Origin: Massilia atriviolacea
Lineage (GTDB): Bacteria; Pseudomonadota; Gammaproteobacteria; Burkholderiales; Burkholderiaceae_D
Direction of reading: 5' to 3'
Length of the DNA stretch: 64,000 bases
Assembly: GCF_003953935.1 (NCBI RefSeq)
Contig: NZ_RXLQ01000007.1
Span: 186,001-250,000 of the forward strand
In this document: piece after piece, positions 52,947-60,902 of the stretch
Numbering within the stretch: the stretch's first letter is position 1
How the letters are laid out: the number at the start of each line of letters is the position of its first letter
Notes under the pieces: generated by a model
What the model was told of the DNA's origin: nothing
What the model saw: only the letters and a program-made list of their open reading frames with translations
Database searches by the model: none
Program-made: the position numbers and the translations under genes

Positions 52947-53417
52947 TCACCATTGTTTGTGCGGCACGCCGTTCAATCCCATCGCCGCCGAACGCGAGCT
53001 GACGTCGAACACGTCCTCGCCCTCGCTCGGGTTATCCGGCGGCGAGGAATACGAGCGCTTGGCCCAGGTATCGGCGGCGCGCCCCTGGTCCTGGGGCGCG
53101 AAGGGATCGCGCGGCAGGCGCCGCAGGAAATACATGTTCTTCTTGGCGGGACTGAGCTGGTCGGGCACGCCCTCGAACAGCTCTTCCAGCTTTTTCGGAT
53201 AGCCCGAGTCGCCCGCCGCGATCTTGATGCGCCCCAGGTCGGCCGCCTTCTTGTACGCTTCCAGGCCTTCGCGGATCTCGATCAGGGCGCTGCGCAGGCT
53301 GCGCTCCTTCTCGCGCTGCACCGCCACCTGCGCCATCGGCACCGCCACCACCGCCAGCGTACCCATGATCGCCAGCGTGATCATCAGCTCGATGAAGGTG
53401 AAACCGCGCGCCTTCAC
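52947..53417 (-). CDS. Pseudopilin with prepilin signal
   Basis: 156 residues with leader MKARG|FTFIELMITLAIMGTLAVVAVP, Glu at +5. The C-terminal domain includes KKNMYFLRRLPRDPFAP, the segment that resembles the calcium-binding loop of GspG-type pseudopilins. Its start overlaps the secretin stop by 4 bases. Two adjacent pseudopilins of this kind are more like a T2SS or MSHA-type minor set than a standard pilus. Confidence 0.87.
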   Translation of the reverse strand: MKARGFTFIELMITLAIMGTLAVVAVPMAQVAVQREKERSLRSALIEIREGLEAYKKAADLGRIKIAAGDSGYPKKLEELFEGVPDQLSPAKKNMYFLRRLPRDPFAPQDQGRAADTWAKRSYSSPPDNPSEGEDVFDVSSRSAAMGLNGVPHKQW

Positions 53418-55381
53418 TGGATCACCTTGCGCGGCGCATCGGCGCCGGGCGGCTTGCCGGCGGCATTGCCGGTGGCGCTGTCGCCCGCTTCCGGCAGCGG
53501 CTGCGGATTGTCGCCACCGGTCATGGGCGATGGCGCCGGCGGCGGCGGCGCCTCCACCGGCTGCGGCTGCGCTGCCTGCTGCGGCGCCGCGCCCGCCCCG
53601 CCGCTACCCGCACCGGGGCCGGGACCGGTGCCGCCCACGTTCGACTCGGTGCCGGAATCGAATTGCGCGGTCGTCAGGTCGGGCCGGCGCAGGCCGCGCA
53701 GCACGCGCGGCGTGATCGACAGCACGATCTCGCTGCGCGAGGTATCGTCCTTCTGGCTGCCGAACAGGCGCTTGAGCACCGGCAGTTCGCCCAGGCCGGG
53801 CAGCTTGTCGGCGCTGCGCCGGTCTTCGTCGCTGATCAGGCCCGCCAGCACCTGGGTCTCGCCGTCGCGCAGGCGCAGCACCGTGCCCGCGCTGCGCGTG
53901 CCGATCTGGTACGCCTGCGTGCCCGATTTGCTGATCACTTCCTTGACCACGTTGCTCACTTCCAGGTTGATCTTGATCGCCACCTCGTCGTCGAGGTGCA
54001 CATTCGGTTCGACGTCGAGCTTGAGGCCGACGTCGACGTAGTTCACGCTGTCGGAACTGACGCCGTTGTTGGTGGTGACGGTGATCACCGGCACGCGGTC
54101 GCCGATCAGCACCTTGGCTTTTTCCTTGTTGCGCACGCGGATGCGCGGATTGGCCAGGATGTTGCTGTCGCTGTCGACCTGGTTGGCGTTGATGCTGGCG
54201 CTGCCGATGGCGACGTTGATGCGCCCGCGGTTGATGCCGCCCAGGTCCTTCAGGGTCAGGGGTTTGAGGCTGTCGCCGACGCTGGCCAGGCTCAGGGTCG
54301 CCTTTTCGGGCCAGCGCACGCCCAGCTCCATCAGGCGCGTGCGTTTGACTTCCAGCACCTCGACTTCGAGCATGACTTCCGGGTCGGCCATGTCCTGCAT
54401 GGCGATGATGCGTTCGGCCATGCGGATCATGTCGGGCGTATCGCGCATCATGATGATGCCGAGGCGGTCGTCGGTGATGATGTCCTTGGCCTTGAGCAGG
54501 GTCTTGATCGAAAACGAGACCGTCTTGGCGTCGGCATTGGTCAGGTAAAAACTGCGCACCACCAGCTGCTGGTAATCCTTTACCTTTTGCGCGGTGTTCG
54601 GGTAGATGGTGATGGCGCGCTCGCCCGTCACCGTCTGTTCCAGCTGGCTGGCCGCGAGCAGCATGCGGATCGCTTCTTCCAGGCTGGTATTGCGCACCGA
54701 GATGGTGGTGCGGATGGCCGGGTCGACATCGCGGTCGAACACGAAGTTCAGGCCCGAGACCTTGCCCAGGAAGTCGAACACGGAGCGCACCGGCGCGTCG
54801 CGAAATTCCAGCGTCACCGGCTTTTTGTAGGCGGCGGCCAGCTTGCCGCCGCCGGCGTTCTTTTTGGCCTGCTCCTCGGCGATGCGGCTTTTGAGCGCCA
54901 GCGCGTCGCGCTGGTTGGGGCGCTCCTGCAGCACCACGCGCAGCGCTTCGAGCGCCTGCGCCAGGTCGGCCTCGCCGGCGCGCCGCCACGACGCTTCGGC
55001 GCCGGCCACCATCTCCTTGTGGCGCTGTTCCAGCGCGATCGCCTGCAGGCCCTGCTGCGCCACCGCGTTGGCCGGATCGATGGCCAGCACCTGGGCCGAC
55101 AGCTTTTCGGATTCGGCGAAGTTGCCTTGCTGGCGCAGCTGTTCGGCGCGCCCGTTCAGGGCGTTGACGATGCTGGCCCTGCGGCTTAACAGGCCAATCC
55201 GGTATTCGGCGTTGCCGGGGTCCTGGCGCACGGCTTCTTCGAGCTTGGCCAGGCCCTGTTCGATCTGTCCCTGCTCGATCAGGGCCTTGCCTTCCTTGAA
55301 GGTTTGGGGGCCGGCGCAGGCGCTCAGGGCCGCCGCCAGGGCCAGCATGCGCAAGGTGTTACGGGTCAGTGTGCGATTCAA
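53414..55381 (-). CDS. Lipoprotein secretin with N-terminal TPR repeats
   Basis: 655 residues. The lipobox LSAC (Cys22) makes it a lipoprotein, so it may not need a separate pilotin. TPR-like repeats (about 30-170) precede an N0/STN-like domain and N-domains, then a secretin core (about 430-590) ending in TPRVLRGLRRP. A Pro/Gly/Ala-rich tail (600-655) follows. The combination TPR plus secretin is closest to MshL/GspD-like forms. It should form the outer-membrane channel. Overlaps of 4 bases lie on both sides. Confidence 0.88.
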   Translation of the reverse strand: MNRTLTRNTLRMLALAAALSACAGPQTFKEGKALIEQGQIEQGLAKLEEAVRQDPGNAEYRIGLLSRRASIVNALNGRAEQLRQQGNFAESEKLSAQVLAIDPANAVAQQGLQAIALEQRHKEMVAGAEASWRRAGEADLAQALEALRVVLQERPNQRDALALKSRIAEEQAKKNAGGGKLAAAYKKPVTLEFRDAPVRSVFDFLGKVSGLNFVFDRDVDPAIRTTISVRNTSLEEAIRMLLAASQLEQTVTGERAITIYPNTAQKVKDYQQLVVRSFYLTNADAKTVSFSIKTLLKAKDIITDDRLGIIMMRDTPDMIRMAERIIAMQDMADPEVMLEVEVLEVKRTRLMELGVRWPEKATLSLASVGDSLKPLTLKDLGGINRGRINVAIGSASINANQVDSDSNILANPRIRVRNKEKAKVLIGDRVPVITVTTNNGVSSDSVNYVDVGLKLDVEPNVHLDDEVAIKINLEVSNVVKEVISKSGTQAYQIGTRSAGTVLRLRDGETQVLAGLISDEDRRSADKLPGLGELPVLKRLFGSQKDDTSRSEIVLSITPRVLRGLRRPDLTTAQFDSGTESNVGGTGPGPGAGSGGAGAAPQQAAQPQPVEAPPPPAPSPMTGGDNPQPLPEAGDSATGNAAGKPPGADAPRKVIQ

Positions 55382-55920
55382 TTCATCTCCCCTACTGCGA
55401 GTGTCTGTTTCTTCCGGAGCGGCAGATACGTGAAGGTCAGCGAGTCCGCGCCGGCGCTGTCGAAGGTGTAGCTGTCGTCGATCTTGTCGCCCACGTAGGC
55501 GACCACGTTGCGCTCGTCGACCTGTAAAAAATAGGCCTGCCTGCCGTCGTCGAGGAAGCGCCCCAGCAGGCGGATCGGCAGTTCGGGCGCGCCGTCGGCG
55601 GTGTCGGGCGCCCTGGCCTGGGCTGGCTTGGTGACGGCGCTGTCGGCCGGCTTGAGCGGCGCCGTGTCGGCCCCGGCGACAAGCTGCGCCTGCCAGCTCT
55701 GGCGCGCAAAGGCGTTGCCCAGTTCCTCGTCCTGGCCGCGCGGGCGGATTTCCAGCAGCGGGGCTTCGGGCTCCTGCAGCGCCGCCTGCACCGGCGCCGC
55801 TGGCGCGGGCGCGATGCCGCGCGCCTGGGCCGGGGCGATCAGGTCGGTCTCGTCGTCCGGTGCGAAATAGCCGGCCAGCAGCGTCACGCCCAACGCCACC
55901 GCCATCGTCATCTTTTTCAT
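55378..55920 (-). CDS. PilP/MshK-like periplasmic protein
   Basis: 180 residues from the ATG at 55920 (MKKMTMAVALGVTLLAGYF), with an N-terminal hydrophobic segment and no Cys lipobox. The conserved ending ELPIRLLGRFLDDGRQAYFLQVDERNVVAYVGDKI resembles GspC/PilP homology-region domains that touch the secretin. It overlaps PilO by 4 bases and the secretin gene by 4. Position and topology carry much of the call. Confidence 0.75.
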   Translation of the reverse strand: MKKMTMAVALGVTLLAGYFAPDDETDLIAPAQARGIAPAPAAPVQAALQEPEAPLLEIRPRGQDEELGNAFARQSWQAQLVAGADTAPLKPADSAVTKPAQARAPDTADGAPELPIRLLGRFLDDGRQAYFLQVDERNVVAYVGDKIDDSYTFDSAGADSLTFTYLPLRKKQTLAVGEMN

Positions 55921-56531
55921 CGGCGTCCTCCTTTTGCTGCGGCCTTCCTGACCAGCAGGTTGAAATGCACGCGCGCTTCGACCTCGCCGGTGTCGATCTG
56001 CTCGCGCTTGAATGTGACGGAATCGAGCGTCAGGGCCGGCATGTCGCGCAGCGCGCCGACGATAAAGGCCTGCACGTTTGCGTAGTCGGCCTTGATCGGC
56101 AGCGTGATCTGGTAGCGCATGAAGGCCGCGCCGTCCTCGGCCTGCGCCTTGTAGTCGGCCTTGGCCAGCACCACGCCGTTGCTGGTGGCGACATCGACCA
56201 GTTGCTTGAGCAGGTCGGGAATGGTGTCGTGGGCCGGCAGGTAGGCGTAGAAGGCGGCCACGCGGCGCGCGCCGTCCGGCAGCGCCACCCTGTGCTGCGC
56301 CGGCTTGGCCGAACGCGCGGCGGCGATCTGCCGCGCCAGTTCCTGCTGGCGCGCTTCCAGGCGCTGCGATTGCCACGCGCACAGGGCGGCCAGTGCCAGC
56401 GCGCAGGCGCCGACGGCGGCGCCCCAGCCCAGGCGCGCCCCATGGAGGCGCGCTTCCCAGGCGACTCGCGCGGCCAGCATCGACGGCGCCGCCGCCTGCC
56501 GCCCCGCGCTGGCGATTTTCAATCCTGCCAT
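55917..56531 (-). CDS. PilO/GspM-like inner-membrane protein
   Basis: 204 residues: a cytoplasmic tail, one transmembrane helix (LGWGAAVGACALALAALCAW), a short coiled coil (RLEARQQELARQIAAARS) and a ferredoxin-like domain (LPIKADYANVQAFIVGALRDMPALTLDSVTF), the layout of PilO. It is thought to dimerise with PilN in the alignment complex. Its start overlaps PilN by 13 bases. Confidence 0.82.
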   Translation of the reverse strand: MAGLKIASAGRQAAAPSMLAARVAWEARLHGARLGWGAAVGACALALAALCAWQSQRLEARQQELARQIAAARSAKPAQHRVALPDGARRVAAFYAYLPAHDTIPDLLKQLVDVATSNGVVLAKADYKAQAEDGAAFMRYQITLPIKADYANVQAFIVGALRDMPALTLDSVTFKREQIDTGEVEARVHFNLLVRKAAAKGGRR

Positions 56532-57070
56532 TGCGCCTCCAGTTGAAAACGGTAGGGCCGGTTGGCCGCCGCGCCGTTCAATTCATGCTTGACCAGGTAC
56601 ACGGAGGTGAACAGGGCCTGCTCGTTGAGGTAGGCGACGTACTTCATCATGTCGCCCGCGGTTTCGGCTTCGGCCGCGATCTTCAGGCCGCCGGCGGCGG
56701 CGCCGCCTTGCGCGCCGTTGTCGGGCTTGCCGTTCAGGTCCATGCCGAGCAGTGCGACGTGGATGTCGGCCGGGGCCTGCACCGTTTTCACCAGGCGCCC
56801 GACCGGCAGATTCAACTGGCGCACGGCGTCGCCGATGATGGCCAGCTGGCGGTCCTGGGCGCGCTGCTCGGCTTCCGACAGGCGCGCCTGCGGCGCCTCG
56901 CGCGGCGCCACCTGCGCCAGCTGCGCTTCCAGCGCGCCGGCCTGGCGCGCCTGCAGCACCCAGTCGACGCCGGCCACGCCCAGCGCCAGCAGGCCGCCGG
57001 CCAGCAGGGCCAGGCGCCAGCCCCTGGGCGCCGCCGCGCCCTGTACGAAATTGAGTTGGGTCAGCGCCAT
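56519..57070 (-). CDS. PilN/GspL-like inner-membrane protein
   Basis: 183 residues from the ATG at 57070 (MALTQLNFVQGAAAPRGWR). Short N-terminal INF-like tail (LTQLNFV), transmembrane helix (LALLAGGLLALGVAGVDWVL), coiled coil (QAGALEAQLAQV...), then a periplasmic domain. The N-terminal NF motif is what PilM binds in type IV pilus systems, and a PilM-like protein is encoded just upstream. The gap is 2 bases. Confidence 0.82.
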   Translation of the reverse strand: MALTQLNFVQGAAAPRGWRLALLAGGLLALGVAGVDWVLQARQAGALEAQLAQVAPREAPQARLSEAEQRAQDRQLAIIGDAVRQLNLPVGRLVKTVQAPADIHVALLGMDLNGKPDNGAQGGAAAGGLKIAAEAETAGDMMKYVAYLNEQALFTSVYLVKHELNGAAANRPYRFQLEAQWQD

Positions 57071-57072
57071 GC

Positions 57073-57879
57073 TCAACACCTCATCATGGCAACGGCGGCG
57101 TAGCCGGGCGCCGGGGCCGGCGGCAGCTTGACCATGTCGAAGTGCTCGGGCAGCACCGGCGCCACCGGCCGTTCGTCGAGGCTGACCAGGGCCACCTGCG
57201 CGATTTCGCCCAGCTCCGGCGCGCGCAGGGTCCAACGCTGCCACGCTTGCGGCAGTTCGCTTTCCCACGGGCCGCGCAGGGCTTGCGCCTGCACCGCGTG
57301 AATGCGGCCGTTGGCGGCGGCGGCCAGCACCAGGCGGCCCGGTTCGACCAGGGCAAAGGCCTGCGGCTGGCTCGATGCGATGGCGCGCCAGGTGATCGAC
57401 AGGACCGATTCGATCGCCATGCACGGATGGCCGCATTCGCGCGCCACGTCCTGCAAGCCTTGCAGGAAATCGCGTTCGATGGCGCAGGCCAGGCGCGGCT
57501 GGCCGTACGGCGCGTCGTCGCACACGATGGCCCAGGTGCGGGCGGCGTCGCCGTAGATGCCGATGAACTGGGCCAGCTGGAAGCGCTGCGCCGATCCCTG
57601 GTGCAGCAGGGCGTCGCTCCACGGGATCATGGCCAGCTGGCACCAGCGCGTGGTCAGCGCCACCGAGACCGGCACGCCTTTCAGGGTCACGCCGGCGGTG
57701 CGCAGGTAGGCGCCGAAGGCGGCCAGCGCGCCATCCCATTTGCCGTCGCTCTGGTCGAGGGGAATCCGTACTTCGCTGTGGGCGACGATGCGCTTGCCGC
57801 TGCGGACCACGGCGGTGAGCAGGTCCGGCGCGAGGGACACGCACACGGTGCGGCTGGAGAAGAGTTCAGTAAGTGACAC
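57073..57879 (-). CDS. PilM/MshI-like actin-fold protein
   Basis: 268 residues with a GTG start inside the end of the ATPase gene (14-base overlap). It is a soluble protein with an actin-like look (SLAPDLLTAVVRSG..., PVSVALTTRW, AFALVEPGRLVLAA), like MshI and PilM. It probably links the cytoplasmic ATPase to the PilN N-terminus. Similarity is low, so the call leans on its place between the ATPase and PilN-like genes. Confidence 0.72.
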   Translation of the reverse strand: MSLTELFSSRTVCVSLAPDLLTAVVRSGKRIVAHSEVRIPLDQSDGKWDGALAAFGAYLRTAGVTLKGVPVSVALTTRWCQLAMIPWSDALLHQGSAQRFQLAQFIGIYGDAARTWAIVCDDAPYGQPRLACAIERDFLQGLQDVARECGHPCMAIESVLSITWRAIASSQPQAFALVEPGRLVLAAAANGRIHAVQAQALRGPWESELPQAWQRWTLRAPELGEIAQVALVSLDERPVAPVLPEHFDMVKLPPAPAPGYAAVAMMRC

Positions 57880-59560
57880 GGTTAAGCTCCATCAGTGTTG
57901 TTTCGCCCTGGCGCACCAGGTCCAGCGCCGCTTCGCGCACCAGGCGGATGCCGGCGCGCGCCGCTTCTTCCTTCATGCGGCTGACCGGCGCACGGGTGGT
58001 GATCATTTCGCGCATGGCGTCGTTGAGGATCAGGACTTCGGCCACCGCCTTGCGGCCCTTGTAGCCGGTGCCGCGGCAATGGCCGCAGCCGGCGCCGGCC
58101 TTGAAGCGCCAGCCGGCCACCTGGGCAGGCGTCAGGCCGCTGTCGCGCAGTTCGTCCGGGTCGGGCGGCACCGCCACCGCGCAGTGTTCGCAATTGAGGC
58201 GCAGCAGGCGCTGGGCCACGATGCCGTTCAGGGCGGCGGCGAAGCTGTAGGCGTCCACGCCCATGTGCAGGAAGCGGCCGACCACGTCGAACACATTGTT
58301 CGCGTGCAGGGTGGTAAACACCAGGTGGCCGGTCAGCGCGGCCTGCACCGCGATCTGCGCGGTTTCGTCGTCGCGGATTTCGCCGATCATGATCTTGTCG
58401 GGATCGTGCCGCAAAATCGAGCGCAGGCCGCGCGCGAAGGTCAGTCCCTTCTTTTCGTTGACGGGAATCTGCAGCACGCGCGGCAGCCGGTATTCGACCG
58501 GGTCTTCGATGGTGACGATCTTGTCGCGCCCGGTGTTGATCTCGGTGATGGCCGCGTACAGGGTGGTGGTCTTGCCCGAGCCGGTCGGCCCGGTCACCAG
58601 CAGCATGCCGTGCGGCTTGGCGGCCAGGCGGCGGATCAGGACGATCGCGTCGGCGTTCAGGCCCAGGCTTTCCAGGCGCAGCGACTGAGCCGCCTCGGTC
58701 AGGGCGCGCCGGTCCAGCAGGCGCAGGACCGCGTCTTCGCCAAAGATATTCGGCATGATCGAGACGCGGAAGTCGATTTCGGCGCCCTTCACGCGCACCT
58801 TGAAGCGGCCGTCCTGCGGAATGCGGCGCTCGGCGATGTCCAGGTCGGCCATGACCTTGATGCGCGAGATGATCTGTTCGGCCATCTGCAAGCCCTGCAC
58901 CTGGCCGGCCTGCACCAGCACCCCGTCGACCCGGTACTTGATAATGAGCTTGTCGCCGTCGCATTCGAGGTGGATGTCGCTGGCCTGGAACTTGAGCGCG
59001 TCGTAGATGGTGGAGTTGACCAGCTTGACCACCGGGCTGCTGTCTTCGCTGATGCGCACCAGCGAGATGTCTTCGATGCTCTGGTCCAGGCTGTCGACCT
59101 GGTCGGCGTCGCCGGCCATGCCGGCCATGGCTTGCTGCGCGTTCTCCTGCTGCGCCAGATACGCGCTCAGTTCGTCCGGGTGCGTCAGCGCCACCGAGAA
59201 ACCGCCCGCGAGCGCGGCGTCGGCCCATTGCAGGGTGTCGTCGGCGAAGGGGTCGCCCAGCACCAGCACCGGCAGGCCGGGGCCCTCCATCAGCACGCAC
59301 TCGCGCTGGGCGCAGTCGGTATAGGGCATCAGCCCGAAAGCCGGGGTGCCGGCCTGCAGCGCGCCGATGGTCCACAGCGGATAGGCAAACAGCGCGGCCA
59401 GTTCGGCGACGAAGGTTTCCGGTTCCAGGCCCGTCATCTCTTCCAGCACCACCAGCAGCGGGCGGCCCTGGCCTGGGGCGGCCAGGCGCGCCTGCCGCAC
59501 CAGCGCGGCGCAGAGCGGCGCGGCCGCCGGCGCAGTGTGGGGAAAACCGGGCGCGTTCAT
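57866..59560 (-). CDS. gspE: GspE/MshE-type secretion ATPase
   Basis: 564 residues. N-terminal GspE-N-like region, Walker A GPTGSGKTT (324-332), Asp box IEDPVEYR, Walker B region IMIGEIRD (390-397) and the tetracysteine zinc site Cys457, Cys460, Cys492, Cys495. It powers filament assembly or secretion. It overlaps the GspF-type gene by 4 bases. No PilT-type retraction ATPase is in the window. Confidence 0.94.
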   Translation of the reverse strand: MNAPGFPHTAPAAAPLCAALVRQARLAAPGQGRPLLVVLEEMTGLEPETFVAELAALFAYPLWTIGALQAGTPAFGLMPYTDCAQRECVLMEGPGLPVLVLGDPFADDTLQWADAALAGGFSVALTHPDELSAYLAQQENAQQAMAGMAGDADQVDSLDQSIEDISLVRISEDSSPVVKLVNSTIYDALKFQASDIHLECDGDKLIIKYRVDGVLVQAGQVQGLQMAEQIISRIKVMADLDIAERRIPQDGRFKVRVKGAEIDFRVSIMPNIFGEDAVLRLLDRRALTEAAQSLRLESLGLNADAIVLIRRLAAKPHGMLLVTGPTGSGKTTTLYAAITEINTGRDKIVTIEDPVEYRLPRVLQIPVNEKKGLTFARGLRSILRHDPDKIMIGEIRDDETAQIAVQAALTGHLVFTTLHANNVFDVVGRFLHMGVDAYSFAAALNGIVAQRLLRLNCEHCAVAVPPDPDELRDSGLTPAQVAGWRFKAGAGCGHCRGTGYKGRKAVAEVLILNDAMREMITTRAPVSRMKEEAARAGIRLVREAALDLVRQGETTLMELNRVTY

Positions 59561-60747
59561 GACAGGCTCCCGGCCAGTTCGAAAATCGGCATGTACATCA
59601 GCACCACCACGCCGCCGATCACCACGCCGATGAAGGTCATGAGCAGCGGTTCGAGCAGGCGCGAGGCCCAGTCGACCCAGCGCGCGAATTGTTCGTCGTG
59701 AAAACGGGCCGAGCGCTCCAGCATGTCGCCCAGGCGGCCGGTGTTTTCGCCGACCTTGAGCAGCGATTGCGCGACCGGCGTGGCCAGCTGGTTCTGTTCC
59801 AGCGCGCAGGAAAACGGCATGCCCTCCTGCACCGCGCGGCGGGCGGCGTCGAGCTGCTGCTGCTGGCCGGGCAGCAGCATGGCCGAGACCATGGCCAGCC
59901 CCTTGGAGAGGGGAATGCCGGCGTGCAGCAGCAGGCTCAGGGCGCGGTAAAAGCGCGCCAGGCGGAACTCGGCCGCGCGCGCGTTCAGCAGCGGCAGGCG
60001 CAAGAGGGCCAGGATCAGGCGCTGGCGGATCGCAGGATGGCCGAGCGCGAACACGATGCCCCCGACCAGGGCCGCCAGCGCGCCGAGCAGCACGAAGGGA
60101 TGGGCCGCCATGAGCTGGCCGAAGCCGAGCATCATTGCCGAGGCCCAGGGAATGTCGCGCCCCGAGGTTTCGTACACCACGCTGAACTTGGGCACCACGT
60201 AGCCGAGCAGGAACAGGGTGACCAGGCTGCCGACCACCAGCAGCATGAGCGGATAGATGGCGGCCGAGACCAGCTTCTTGCGGATCGCTTCGAACTGCAG
60301 CTGGTAGGCGACAAAACGGCCGAGGGCTTCGGGCAGGTTGCCGGAGCGCTCGGCCGCGTGGACGGTGGCGACGTAGATTTCGGGGAAGATGGCGGGAAAG
60401 TCGTTCAAGGTATCCGACAGGCTCTTGCCCTGCTGTAGGGTCTGCAGGATGGCGCCGATGGTGGCGCGCGTGGCGGGCTGGGTTTCCTTGTTGTGCAAGG
60501 TGGCGATGGCTTCGGTGAGGTTGAGCCCCGCTTCGAGCAGGGCCAGCAACTCCTGGCTGAACTGCATCAGGGGAAACGCGTGTTTGCGGCGCGGCTCGGC
60601 CGGCGCCTGCGGGCGCTCGATGGCGAGGACGCGCCAGCCCTTGCGCGCGGCGATGCGGATGGCATCGGCTTCGCTGGGGGCATCGATGGCGATATGCTGG
60701 CGGCTGCCTGCGGCGGCAGCGGCCTGGACCTGGAGTTGAAACTGCAT
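59557..60747 (-). CDS. gspF: GspF/MshG-type platform protein
   Basis: 396 residues with two GspF domains and three membrane helices: LFLLGYVVPKFSVVYE and IGVVIGGVVVLMYMPIFEL near the ends. QGKSLSDTLNDFPAIFPEIYVATVHAAERSGNLPEAL is the family's conserved loop. It is the inner-membrane platform for the ATPase, and the first gene of the operon, with AAGGG 6 bases before the ATG. Confidence 0.94.
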   Translation of the reverse strand: MQFQLQVQAAAAAGSRQHIAIDAPSEADAIRIAARKGWRVLAIERPQAPAEPRRKHAFPLMQFSQELLALLEAGLNLTEAIATLHNKETQPATRATIGAILQTLQQGKSLSDTLNDFPAIFPEIYVATVHAAERSGNLPEALGRFVAYQLQFEAIRKKLVSAAIYPLMLLVVGSLVTLFLLGYVVPKFSVVYETSGRDIPWASAMMLGFGQLMAAHPFVLLGALAALVGGIVFALGHPAIRQRLILALLRLPLLNARAAEFRLARFYRALSLLLHAGIPLSKGLAMVSAMLLPGQQQQLDAARRAVQEGMPFSCALEQNQLATPVAQSLLKVGENTGRLGDMLERSARFHDEQFARWVDWASRLLEPLLMTFIGVVIGGVVVLMYMPIFELAGSLS

Positions 60748-60789
60748 GCTTGACCCTTCGTACTAATTGACTCCCTGCATCAGAAAAGG

Positions 60790-60805
60790 ACCTGGTTATC
60801 CAGGT
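60790..60805. other. Small hairpin upstream of the filament operon
   Basis: ACCTGG-TTAT-CCAGGT is a perfect 6-bp stem with a 4-base loop in the 155-base gap between the protease stop and the first gene of the operon. It could mark the 5' untranslated region; no T-tract follows. Confidence 0.4.
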
Positions 60806-60822
60806 GACATCACGGCCTCCTT

Positions 60823-60854
60823 AAAGAAAAATAGCCCCGGCCGAAGCCGGAGCT
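60823..60854 (-). terminator. Intrinsic terminator of the M4 protease gene
   Basis: On the minus strand, AGCTCCGGC and GCCGGGGCT pair (one mismatch) around a TTCG loop (60833-60841 with 60846-60854), followed by ATTTTTCTTTAA. It separates the protease transcript from the filament operon. Confidence 0.85.
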
Positions 60855-60902
60855 GAAAAAAGAGGACAGACAGCCAGCCATCCTCTTGTGGGGTCACCCG
60901 GT

